NCBI GenBank assembly: GCA_965222505.1
Contig: OZ244956.1
Location: 3,596,001 to 3,660,000 of the forward strand
Reading direction: 5' to 3'
From: G965222505 sp965222505
GTDB taxonomy: Bacteria > Bacteroidota > Rhodothermia > Rhodothermales > DATKEJ01
Length of the DNA stretch: 64,000 nt
Position numbers and translations under genes: made by a program. A model generated the notes under the pieces. The model made no database searches. It had not been told where the DNA came from and was given only the letters and a program-made list of their open reading frames with translations. Positions 52,955 to 60,444 of this stretch are shown here, in pieces; within the stretch, counting starts at the first letter, position 1, and every line of letters begins with the position of its first letter.

Positions 52955-53863
52955 ATGGTGAATAACGTAACCTTGCCCCGGTTTTTATTCGTCCTCTGCA
53001 TCCTGACTTTCGGGGTGATGCCGGTTGCGGCCCAGGAGTTGAACTGCCAAGTCACCATTGACATTTCCTCTTTACCGGGCACAGAGTTTAATCACCTGAC
53101 CGAACTCAAGGACCAGTTCGAGCGCTACCTCAACGACCGCACGTGGACCAACGACAGCTATCGGCAGGACGAGCGGATCGATTGCAGCATGCGGATCACG
53201 TTCCGGGAGGTTAGTACGGCAGGGGTAGACAGGTACACGGCCCAGATCAGTGTGGGCAGCCAACGCCCCATTTACGGCACCCCGGCCACCACCAACGTAT
53301 TTCAGGTTGTCGATACGAGCTGGCAGTTTCCCTACGAGCGTAACCAGAGCCTCATCTTCGATCCCGAACGGTTTAATGCCATGACTTCCGTCATCGACTT
53401 TTATGCCTTCGTGGTGCTGGGGTACGATTATGATACCTTTTTTGAACTAGGCGGAACGCCGTTCTTTCAGAAGGCTCGGCGCATTATGGAACTGGCGCAG
53501 GCCGAAGGGGCAGCCGGCTGGAGCCAGGTCGACGATCAGGGGCGGGCCGTGCTCATTACCCAACTGTTGGACCCCCGTCTGGAACCGGTGCGCAAGGGGT
53601 ACTTTGCCTACCACTACGGTGGCCTCGATCATTTCATCGCCGATACCCGCAAGGCCCGGCAGGATGCCATGAGCGTACTCGAAGCCATGCAAGGGGTCTA
53701 CAACGAGATTTCCAATCAGTACGTCATGGATCTATTTTTCTCGACCAAAAACCAGGAACTGGTCTCCATCTTCGAGGACTCTGACCTCAGCTCTCAGGCC
53801 TACGGTATCCTCCTCGATGTGGACCCCTCACGCTCCAGCATCTATGACGGGTTGATCCGGTAA
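52955..53863 (+). CDS. porD: DUF4835 protein, PorD-like type IX secretion component
   Basis: 302 residues with a signal peptide ending PVAAQ, then ELNCQVTIDISSLPGTEFN, typical of DUF4835 proteins. FDPERFNAMTSVIDFYAFVVLGYDYDTF (in parts) and YFAYHYGGLDHFIAD are other conserved stretches. DUF4835 proteins are annotated as PorD in type IX secretion systems; the exact role is unclear. Two sorting-domain cargo proteins in this window support the presence of such a system. It is divergent from the PorV/PorQ-like gene, separated by the heptamer array. Confidence 0.82.
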   Translation: MVNNVTLPRFLFVLCILTFGVMPVAAQELNCQVTIDISSLPGTEFNHLTELKDQFERYLNDRTWTNDSYRQDERIDCSMRITFREVSTAGVDRYTAQISVGSQRPIYGTPATTNVFQVVDTSWQFPYERNQSLIFDPERFNAMTSVIDFYAFVVLGYDYDTFFELGGTPFFQKARRIMELAQAEGAAGWSQVDDQGRAVLITQLLDPRLEPVRKGYFAYHYGGLDHFIADTRKARQDAMSVLEAMQGVYNEISNQYVMDLFFSTKNQELVSIFEDSDLSSQAYGILLDVDPSRSSIYDGLIR

Positions 53864-54019
53864 TGCCACGATGGATCCCATTGGCGCGTTGGGGGAATGG
53901 CACAACGTTTGGTAAGGCGCGGCATCGGGTCGGGGCGACCCTTGTGGCCGCCCTCAATGTTCGAATGCTTCAATCGTGGTGAATGTGTCGGGCGGTAAGG
54001 GTGTGGCGAAAGGCCGGTT
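53864..54019. other. 156-base spacer with interspersed palindrome
   Basis: Contains GGGCGACC-cttgt-GGCCGCCC (53933-53953), one of the common interspersed GGCCGCCC/GGGCGRCC palindromes, between convergent genes. It could act as a bidirectional terminator. Nothing else was recognised. Confidence 0.5.
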
Positions 54020-55924
54020 TCAAGCTGGCAACAGCACGATGAACGTGGTGCCTTCGCCTTGCGTACTTTCGGCGTGCAGGGTGCCGCCGTGGCCTTTGGT
54101 GACAATGTCGTAGCTGAGCCAGAGGCCCAGGCCGGTGCCTTCGCCGGTGGGCTTAGTCGTAAAGAAGGGTTCGAAGATTTTGGCCTGAACCTCCGGGGGT
54201 ATGCCGGGGCCGTTGTCCCGGATGCAGATTTCCACCGTGTCGCCTTGTCGCCGTGAACTTACCCAAACCGAAGGATTGGTACTTCCGGCTTTATGCACCG
54301 CATAAAATGCATTGTTGAGGAGATTGAGGAAGACGCGTCCGAGGTCTTGTGGAATAATTTCAACGGCGCCGGCGGCTTCGTCATAATCGGTGTGCATCGT
54401 GACGTTAAAGCTGGCATCCTGGGCCCGCATGCCGTGGTAGGCCAGGTGGAGGTATTGATCAAGCAGGGCGTTTACGTCGGCGGCGTGCCGGTTGGAGGCG
54501 GTGGCGCGGGAGTGGTCCAGCATACTCCGGATGATGCCATCGGCACGGAGGCCATGGGCGTGGATTTTGTCCTGATTGGCCTTCAGGTCGTTAAGGATCT
54601 GCTGCGTTTCCTCGGCTGTACCCTCCTCGTCCTGCAAGCATTCCATTAACTCATTGACGAGTTCTACGGACAGGCTGGAGAAGTTGTTGATGAAGTTGAG
54701 TGGATTTTTGATTTCGTGTGCGATGCCAGCGGCCAACTGGCCGAGCGAGGCCATTTTTTCGGCATGGATGAGCTGGCCCTGCGTCTGGTGCAGGGTATCC
54801 AGGAGGCGTTCGAGCCGGTCGTTGCTTTCTTTGAGTTCGATGTTCCGGAGCCGGGCAATCTCCGCTTCCTTTTCAGCATTTTCTAACTCGAACTGGACTT
54901 GTATATTTTTGATTTTGGACCGGGTTGCATCGCCCAACACCTGCTCCTGGACGGCATGGTAGGTCTTATAATGTGTCAATGCTTGCTCATAATCACCGGT
55001 TAAGGCATAGATCTCCGACAGGGCCTCGTGGATCTGGTAAATGCGGAGTTTTGCTTTGGTTTGCTCCGCCAGGATCAGGGCCTCATGCAGGGTCGTTTCG
55101 GCATCTTTAGTGCAGCCCTGGGCAAGGTATACCTGACCGATATGGAGCAAGCTGGTGCTCTGAGATTGCACATTGCCGTGGGCCTTCCGAAGTGTGAGGC
55201 TTTCCCGATGAAGTGCCAGGGCCTCCTCATACTGACCAGTTTCCTGGGCCAATGTGCCCAGGTCGTTCAAGGCACGGGCCAGACCGATGTTGTCTTTCGT
55301 TTTCTCAAACAAGGCCCGTGCCTCCATATACTTTTCGCGGGCCTTGTCAGGTTTACCTGTGCGTTGGTACACGTTACCGATGCCGATCACGGAGCGTGCC
55401 TGCCCGACCCGCGGACGGTCATCGGTGCCAGGGATGTGTTGGTGGGGGGTGAACAGTGCCTCGGCTTTTCGAAAATGTGCAAGGGCTGCTTCGTAATCAC
55501 CCATCTGAAAGTATCCGGTTCCCATCCCCTGAAGGCACCAGGCTTCCGATACCGGTTGGTTCAGTTGGCGTGCCCGTTTCAGGGTTCTCAGGGCATAGGC
55601 CATGGCTTCATCATAATGGCCGAGGCTGAATGAAATGCCGGCAATGGTGCCCCAGGCGCGGGCTTCACCTTCCGCATCTTCCAGGGCCTGAAACCGGGTT
55701 TCGGCTTCTTTGGCGTACACCAGGGCCTCGTCGTGCTCCGAGAGCATGTACAGGGCATAGCCCCTGTACAATGCTGCACGGGCTATGCCTTCAGGGTAGT
55801 CGATTTCCTGGGCCAGCGTGTATGCTGCTCGGCTTAGTTCCAGTGCCTGTGCTGGTTTCGTTGTGCCGACGGGCAGGGCGTCCTGCAAGTACTGGTCAAC
55901 CTGGGCAAAACGAGCGTCCTTCAT
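54020..55924 (-). CDS. Cytoplasmic TPR histidine kinase
   Basis: 634 residues from ATG 55924. The open frame extends to 56230, but the extra 102 codons overlap the cyclase gene in another frame and have non-biological composition (His/Arg-rich), so they were dropped; ATG 55957 is possible. About eight TPRs span 25-325, then a coiled coil (330-390), HisKA domain with His403 in AAGIAHEIKNPLNF, and HATPase with N box NLLNNAFYAVHKA, G1 DNGPGIPP and G2 GTGLGLWLS. There is no membrane segment, so it senses intracellular protein partners. It lies 20 bases after the response-regulator cyclase gene, its likely partner. Confidence 0.88.
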   Translation of the reverse strand: MKDARFAQVDQYLQDALPVGTTKPAQALELSRAAYTLAQEIDYPEGIARAALYRGYALYMLSEHDEALVYAKEAETRFQALEDAEGEARAWGTIAGISFSLGHYDEAMAYALRTLKRARQLNQPVSEAWCLQGMGTGYFQMGDYEAALAHFRKAEALFTPHQHIPGTDDRPRVGQARSVIGIGNVYQRTGKPDKAREKYMEARALFEKTKDNIGLARALNDLGTLAQETGQYEEALALHRESLTLRKAHGNVQSQSTSLLHIGQVYLAQGCTKDAETTLHEALILAEQTKAKLRIYQIHEALSEIYALTGDYEQALTHYKTYHAVQEQVLGDATRSKIKNIQVQFELENAEKEAEIARLRNIELKESNDRLERLLDTLHQTQGQLIHAEKMASLGQLAAGIAHEIKNPLNFINNFSSLSVELVNELMECLQDEEGTAEETQQILNDLKANQDKIHAHGLRADGIIRSMLDHSRATASNRHAADVNALLDQYLHLAYHGMRAQDASFNVTMHTDYDEAAGAVEIIPQDLGRVFLNLLNNAFYAVHKAGSTNPSVWVSSRRQGDTVEICIRDNGPGIPPEVQAKIFEPFFTTKPTGEGTGLGLWLSYDIVTKGHGGTLHAESTQGEGTTFIVLLPA

Positions 55925-55944
55925 GGGGGGTGTGCAGGTTAGAC

Positions 55945-57348
55945 TCAGGAGGTACATCGGCGTTGAATGGCCGCGCCTACATCTTCCGGTACAGCCGTAA
56001 AGCGGATGTGTACCCCGTCCGCCGGGCAGGCAATGACCTTGGCGTACAGATCGCCGATATGTTTCGAGGGTTGTTCTGGTTCCGTGAGCACAATGCGGAG
56101 GTTGTCCATCACGGCCACCGGTTGGGTGGTCTGAATGACGGCACCGCTTGTGCCGAGCCGCTGGATGGTCCCTTCTTCGCGTAGGCTGGTCAGGTGTTTG
56201 CCGTCCAGTACGGAATAAGTGAAGGTCCACGGCTGATTCAGCGTCACCAGTTGTGCCTCGGCAATGGGGAGCGTCAGGCTGTACGGTGGGCCGATACTCT
56301 CGACTTCGTAGATGTTGATGGGTTCAGAAAAACCTTTGGCAGAGAGTTTCATTCCCCGGCCGATCTGTGCTTCGGGGCCTGCAGCATTTAGGGTGTATTC
56401 CGTGACCAGCACCTGCCCCCCTACAGTATACGATTCGATCCGCGAAGTCAGGTTGACGTGGCTGCCGACCACGGCATACTTAGTTCGTTTCTCCGAGCCG
56501 ATGTTGCCGACCACCACATCGCCCGTGTTGATGCCAATGCCCATCTCCAGCCGGGGGAAGCCGAGGGCCTCAAGTTGGTCATTCACGTCCGTCATCGCAT
56601 GTTGCATCGCCAGGGCGCACGCAATGGCGCGTACGGCATCATCTTGGTCATCTTTGTGTTGAATCGGGGCGCCGAAAATCGCCAGGATGGCATCCCCAAT
56701 GTATTCGTCGATGGTACCCTTGTACGCGGTGATGACATCGGCCATCTTGCCGAGGTAGATGTTGAGGATGTCCACCACCTGTTCGGGAGGAAGCCGCTCG
56801 GAAATCGTAGAGAAGCCTCGCAAGTCGGACATCATGATCGTCACTTTGCGCTTCTCTCCGCCCAATTTCAGACGGCCCGGATGTTTGAGGAGGGTCGAGG
56901 CTACTTCGTCGGAGAGGTACCGGCCGAAGATCTGCCGGGCCAGATCGGCTTCCTGTTGCTGGATGATGGTATGGTAGGCTTTCTCAATGGTGCGTTCGAG
57001 GTCGTTCAGGTCGATAGGTTTGGTCAGGAAATCAAACGATCCCCGGTTCATGGCCGCACGGATGTTTACCATGTCCCCATAGGCCGAGATCACAATGGCC
57101 TTGGGTCCATATTCACGCTCTTCGAGGTGGGTCAGCAGGCTCATACCATCCATGCGCGGCATGTTGAGGTCGGTGAGTACCAGCCGAATGTCCGGTGAGG
57201 CATCGAGTTGATCAAGGGCCTCCAGGCCATCGTGGGCAAAGGTAAAGGTATAGTTGCCCGTGCGAATTTTTCGCCGGAACTTCTGCCGCACAAGGTCGGC
57301 GAGGTCCGGTTCATCATCCACGACAAGAATATGTAGAGACACAGGCAT
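55945..57348 (-). CDS. Response regulator with class III adenylate/guanylate cyclase and PilZ-like domain
   Basis: 467 residues from ATG 57348 (a TTG at 57378 was rejected). The receiver domain has DD11-12, phospho-accepting Asp60 (VLTDLNMPRMDG) and Lys110 (FLTKPID). The class III cyclase domain at about 165-350 has metal Asp residues in IMMSDLRGFS (Asp175) and EYIGDAILAIFG (Asp219), then GINTGDVVVGNIGS and VNLTSRIES; KRTKYAVVG is compatible with ATP as substrate. The C-terminal 100 residues (HLTSLREEGTIQRLG onward, ending VHIRFTAVPED) resemble a PilZ-like beta-barrel. The downstream kinase probably phosphorylates Asp60 to control cAMP synthesis. Confidence 0.88.
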   Translation of the reverse strand: MPVSLHILVVDDEPDLADLVRQKFRRKIRTGNYTFTFAHDGLEALDQLDASPDIRLVLTDLNMPRMDGMSLLTHLEEREYGPKAIVISAYGDMVNIRAAMNRGSFDFLTKPIDLNDLERTIEKAYHTIIQQQEADLARQIFGRYLSDEVASTLLKHPGRLKLGGEKRKVTIMMSDLRGFSTISERLPPEQVVDILNIYLGKMADVITAYKGTIDEYIGDAILAIFGAPIQHKDDQDDAVRAIACALAMQHAMTDVNDQLEALGFPRLEMGIGINTGDVVVGNIGSEKRTKYAVVGSHVNLTSRIESYTVGGQVLVTEYTLNAAGPEAQIGRGMKLSAKGFSEPINIYEVESIGPPYSLTLPIAEAQLVTLNQPWTFTYSVLDGKHLTSLREEGTIQRLGTSGAVIQTTQPVAVMDNLRIVLTEPEQPSKHIGDLYAKVIACPADGVHIRFTAVPEDVGAAIQRRCTS

Positions 57349-57542
57349 AGGTATTGGTGCAAGACAAGCGTGGCACAAGGCCGCAAAATCGAAACGCGTT
57401 AGGTGGTACGAGAAAGGGGGCGCACCGTTTCAGTGGGGAAGATACCAAACGGCGGTACACAAACCAGATTCTTCCCGAAAACAAAAAGAATTGCATTTCG
57501 TATATTGATATAAACTAAGGTTAGCTAACCTGTATAAAAATC
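57349..57542. promoter_or_regulatory. Divergent spacer with toxin-antitoxin operator palindrome
   Basis: A perfect 14-base palindrome AGGTTAGCTAACCT at 57518-57531 is 11 bases before the antitoxin start and is the likely autoregulatory operator of the Phd-VapC pair. The spacer also holds the cyclase promoter region. Confidence 0.6.
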
Positions 57543-57803
57543 ATGTCTACGCTCGTTAATGTTCATCAGGCCAAGACGCAACTTTCCCGGTTATTACGCC
57601 GCGTGGAAGCAGGTGAGGATATTATCATTGGCCGTGCTGGCCAACCTGTAGCCCGTCTGACGCGCATTCTTCCTGAAGGGGGAACTCCTCGTCCGCTTGG
57701 TACCTGGCGCGGTCGTGTCAAGGTCGCTGATGATTTTGATGTCTTGCCGGATGATTTGATGCAGGCGTTTTATACTTCGCGCATTGAACCTGAAGGCGAT
57801 TAA
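57543..57803 (+). CDS. Phd/YefM-family antitoxin of a VapC-type system
   Basis: 86 residues. MSTLVNVHQAKTQLSRLLRR and EDIIIGRAGQPVARLTRI form the usual Phd DNA-binding fold. The tail (DDFDVLPDDLMQAFY) would bind the PIN-domain toxin. The final TAA overlaps the toxin ATG (TAATG), so the two are co-translated. The palindrome upstream fits autoregulation. Phd-type antitoxins paired with PIN toxins are a common combination. Confidence 0.92.
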   Translation: MSTLVNVHQAKTQLSRLLRRVEAGEDIIIGRAGQPVARLTRILPEGGTPRPLGTWRGRVKVADDFDVLPDDLMQAFYTSRIEPEGD

Positions 57804-58183
57804 TGCGGGCCTTTCTGCTTGACACGCATGTGGTGCTCTGGAGCTTGACAGAGCCGGAACGTTTAGATGATGTTGCCTATGCGCTTATCCGAAATCCACA
57901 AAATACGATCTGGGTTAGCACGGCAAGCATCTGGGAAATGGCCATCAAAGTTTCCATCGGCAAATTGGAAATGCCGGATGATTTGGAGGACCAACTGCGT
58001 ATCAATCAGATGAATATATTGCCTGTTACGGCAGCCCATGCCCTTGCGGTTTCGCAGCTTCCCCTGTTGCATCGAGATCCCTTTGACCGCATGTTGATTG
58101 TGCAGGCGCAACTGGAGGGGCTCACCATCATTACTCAGGATGCGCGTATTCAACAGTATGAGGTGGCGTGGATTTCAGCCTGA
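57803..58183 (+). CDS. PIN-domain ribonuclease toxin (VapC-type)
   Basis: 126 residues. The acidic PIN active-site residues are Asp7 (LLDTHVVLW), Glu45 (SIWEMAIK), Asp92/Asp95 (RDPFDRMLI) and Asp113 (ITQDARI). VapC toxins cut specific tRNAs or rRNA. The gene overlaps the antitoxin by one base, and converges on the PH-domain membrane protein gene with a nine-base overlap. The sequence looks intact. Confidence 0.93.
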   Translation: MRAFLLDTHVVLWSLTEPERLDDVAYALIRNPQNTIWVSTASIWEMAIKVSIGKLEMPDDLEDQLRINQMNILPVTAAHALAVSQLPLLHRDPFDRMLIVQAQLEGLTIITQDARIQQYEVAWISA

Positions 58184-59761
58184 CGGGGTAAACTGCTCCT
58201 GAAACCGGGTGTAGAGGGTATCGAGCCAGTAGGCGGCCTGTTCGTTGCTCAGGTCGATGAGCATGGCGATGGTAGAGCCGGAGGCCCCGGCGGTGTCGAT
58301 GTGCAGGGTCTGGAGGCCGAGGCGCCGCTGGAAAATGGTGGCCGTCGTGTTCAATACCTGTATTTTTTCCAGCGGAATGATCCAGATGCGGTGCCGCCAC
58401 ACACCCCGGCGTACGAAAAACACATCACCTTCCAGCGCAAATCCATGGTTGCGGTAACGGAGTACCGCGAAGTAGTACCACACCGGCACCATCAACAGGC
58501 CCCAGGCCCAGGTTGTTACCGGCCACAGATAGGCCCCCAGGCCCAGGAGCATTACCCAGACCACCGTGTAGCGGACAAACGCCCGGCGAATGGTGAGGCG
58601 AGAGACCAATTGAAAGGTTTCAGGGACCGTGAACGGATAGAAGTGTTGGGCCAACGCCAGGGCCTCGTCCAGTTGGGCCAGGGGGGCAGCCACCTTGCGG
58701 CCCTGTTGCCCGGATTGCACCCCCATCGTCTGGAGTTCCAGCCGGTACCATCCGAAGCGCCGCATCAGCGGGTTGGCCCAGAGCATCTGCACCTGTAACC
58801 GTTTGAGGGGAATGGTATCCTCGGCCAGCGTGAGCAGGCCATGCCGCTTCTGAATTTTGCCTTCGTCCAGGCCTACCTTGAAGCCATAGTACCGGTTGAA
58901 GGTCGTCGCGATGTTGGATATCCAAGCCAGCACCGTAGCCAGCACCAACCCGATCAGGCCCAGCACCCAGCCCGGCAATTCCTGCTCCGTTTGGAACGCG
59001 TCCAGTCCGCCCCGGTTCACCCATCGAATGATGCCGTCGACGACGACCTCCGGGTCGATGTCAAGGTACTGCAGGGCCGAAAAGAAGATGGCGATGTAGA
59101 ACAGGGAAAACCGAAACATCCCGGCCAGCATCACCTGTTTGGGCGGCATCTGGAGCAACCAGTCCGGTTCCGCGTACGGTGTTGAGACGGGCGATGTTAC
59201 AGGAACAGGCGACGCTTCGGATTCGGTGGTTTGGGTATCGGTCCCCCCGGCCAACGCTGTTTCAGGCGGTATGGCTTCAGCGGTCGGTTGATGCGTGGCG
59301 GCTTGTTGCTGGTATCCGCGAATGACCTGGCGTACGCGCCGGGCGGTCTCGACGGTTACGGATTCCAGGACCCCCTCGGCACCTGCGCTGCCTGCCGTTG
59401 AGATGCGGACCCGCGCAATGCCCAACATCCGTTGTAGCAGACGCTGCTCAATCTCCACATTCTGAATCCGTTCCAGGGGGATGCTGCGCCGTTGGCGGGT
59501 GAGTACGCCGCTGTGGATATTGACTTCCTTGGGGGTGATGCGGAACGTGAAGCGGTAATAGTACAGAAAAATCCACGGCAGGGTAAACACCCCATACACA
59601 ACGGCCAGCACCAATGAAATCCACGTCTGGATGTCTCCGCCGCGCCGGAGTACCGGCAGCACCAGCAGTACAAAACCGGGTAAACTGACCATCAGCCGAT
59701 AGGCCAACGTCAGCGGATGTAGCCGTTGAAACGTACTAAATGTAGCCTCGCCCTCCATCAC
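58175..59761 (-). CDS. YdbT-like bacterial PH-domain membrane protein
   Basis: 528 residues. Paired membrane helices alternate with bPH_2 domains: LPGFVLLVLPVL and WIFLYYYRF near the N-terminus, then NIHSGVLTRQRRSIPLERIQ (first PH), EGKIQKRHGLLTLAEDTIPLKRLQ (second) and FVRRGVWRHRIWIIPLEKIQ (third). This matches YdbT, whose partner is YdbS. Its start overlaps the end of the upstream gene (ATGA). Such pairs are reported to affect resistance to antimicrobial compounds in Bacillus, but their mechanism is unclear. Confidence 0.88.
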   Translation of the reverse strand: MMEGEATFSTFQRLHPLTLAYRLMVSLPGFVLLVLPVLRRGGDIQTWISLVLAVVYGVFTLPWIFLYYYRFTFRITPKEVNIHSGVLTRQRRSIPLERIQNVEIEQRLLQRMLGIARVRISTAGSAGAEGVLESVTVETARRVRQVIRGYQQQAATHQPTAEAIPPETALAGGTDTQTTESEASPVPVTSPVSTPYAEPDWLLQMPPKQVMLAGMFRFSLFYIAIFFSALQYLDIDPEVVVDGIIRWVNRGGLDAFQTEQELPGWVLGLIGLVLATVLAWISNIATTFNRYYGFKVGLDEGKIQKRHGLLTLAEDTIPLKRLQVQMLWANPLMRRFGWYRLELQTMGVQSGQQGRKVAAPLAQLDEALALAQHFYPFTVPETFQLVSRLTIRRAFVRYTVVWVMLLGLGAYLWPVTTWAWGLLMVPVWYYFAVLRYRNHGFALEGDVFFVRRGVWRHRIWIIPLEKIQVLNTTATIFQRRLGLQTLHIDTAGASGSTIAMLIDLSNEQAAYWLDTLYTRFQEQFTPSG

Positions 59762-60240
59762 ACGGCATCCTCCAGAATGTAGTGCCTGACTTCATTGCGG
59801 AGTTGTTCGGCTTCTTCATACTTCAGGCCGGGCAATACCACATTGTTGCTTTGTGTCCCTGCGGTATAGACCACCAGTCGCCCCAGTTCAAATTCCCGTT
59901 CGATGATGTTTTGGGAAACGTCCAGGTGTTGGATGCGGCGCAAGGGGACGATGGTCTTGACGCGTGTCAGAATGCCGCGTTCCAGGTACAATTCCTCGGG
60001 CCGCAGGTCGAACCGCCAGTAGCGGTATTGCAACCGGGGGAGGGCGAAACTCGCCGTCAGGCCCAAGACGAAAATCAGCAGGCTCAGCAATCCTGCCGGG
60101 ATGCCCAGCCACCGGACGGGATTGTCACGGAAGAGGTCCGGCAGGTCGTAGAAGAAAAAGACAACCGCTGCCGCAACGAGCGTCATGATTACGGCCTGGA
60201 TGGTCCAGACCTTCTTGATGGCCGGTTCAAGTTGACGCAT
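59758..60240 (-). CDS. YdbS-like bacterial PH-domain membrane protein
   Basis: 160 residues from ATG 60240 (MRQLEPAIKKVW). The longer frame to 60297 begins with GTG and reads through a heptamer array, so it was shortened. Two membrane helices (about 17-70) precede one bPH_2 domain (YLERGILTRVKTIVPLRRIQ, HLDVSQNIIEREFELGRLVV). Overlaps the YdbT-like gene by four bases, so the two subunits are made together. Confidence 0.87.
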   Translation of the reverse strand: MRQLEPAIKKVWTIQAVIMTLVAAAVVFFFYDLPDLFRDNPVRWLGIPAGLLSLLIFVLGLTASFALPRLQYRYWRFDLRPEELYLERGILTRVKTIVPLRRIQHLDVSQNIIEREFELGRLVVYTAGTQSNNVVLPGLKYEEAEQLRNEVRHYILEDAV

Positions 60241-60246
60241 TATTTT

Positions 60247-60425
60247 GTCCGTAGTCATTGGTCCGTAGTCCGTTGCAGGGTTATTCCTGAAGTACACAAC
60301 GGACCACGGACAACAGCGAGCGGCCCCACCGTTTTACCACAATGTGGCCCACATACCAGAGTCCGCGAGCGTACAACGGACGCACGAGCAGAGTGGAACA
60401 CTCTTCCGCATTGCGGCCAGCCAAC
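60247..60425. repeat. Composite interspersed repeat with GTCCGTA heptamers and CAGCGAGC scaffold
   Basis: GTCCGTA, GTCATTG, GTCCGTA, GTCCGTT run from 60247 to 60274 in 7-base register. GTCCGTAGTCCGTTG pairs with CAACGGACCACGGAC (60297-60311) at 14 of 15 positions. Then come CAGCGAGCGGCCCC, GCGAGCGTACAACGGAC and TTCCGCATTGCGGCCAGC, which match the scaffold at 36219-36345. It fills the gap between the M14 peptidase stop and the YdbS-like start. Confidence 0.72.
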
Positions 60426-60444
60426 CCCAGGCCACTTGCGCCCC

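Noticed and set aside
55925..56230. 102-codon N-terminal extension of the TPR histidine kinase
   Set aside because: Overlaps the cyclase gene in another frame and is His/Arg-rich; the TPR region starts cleanly at ATG 55924.
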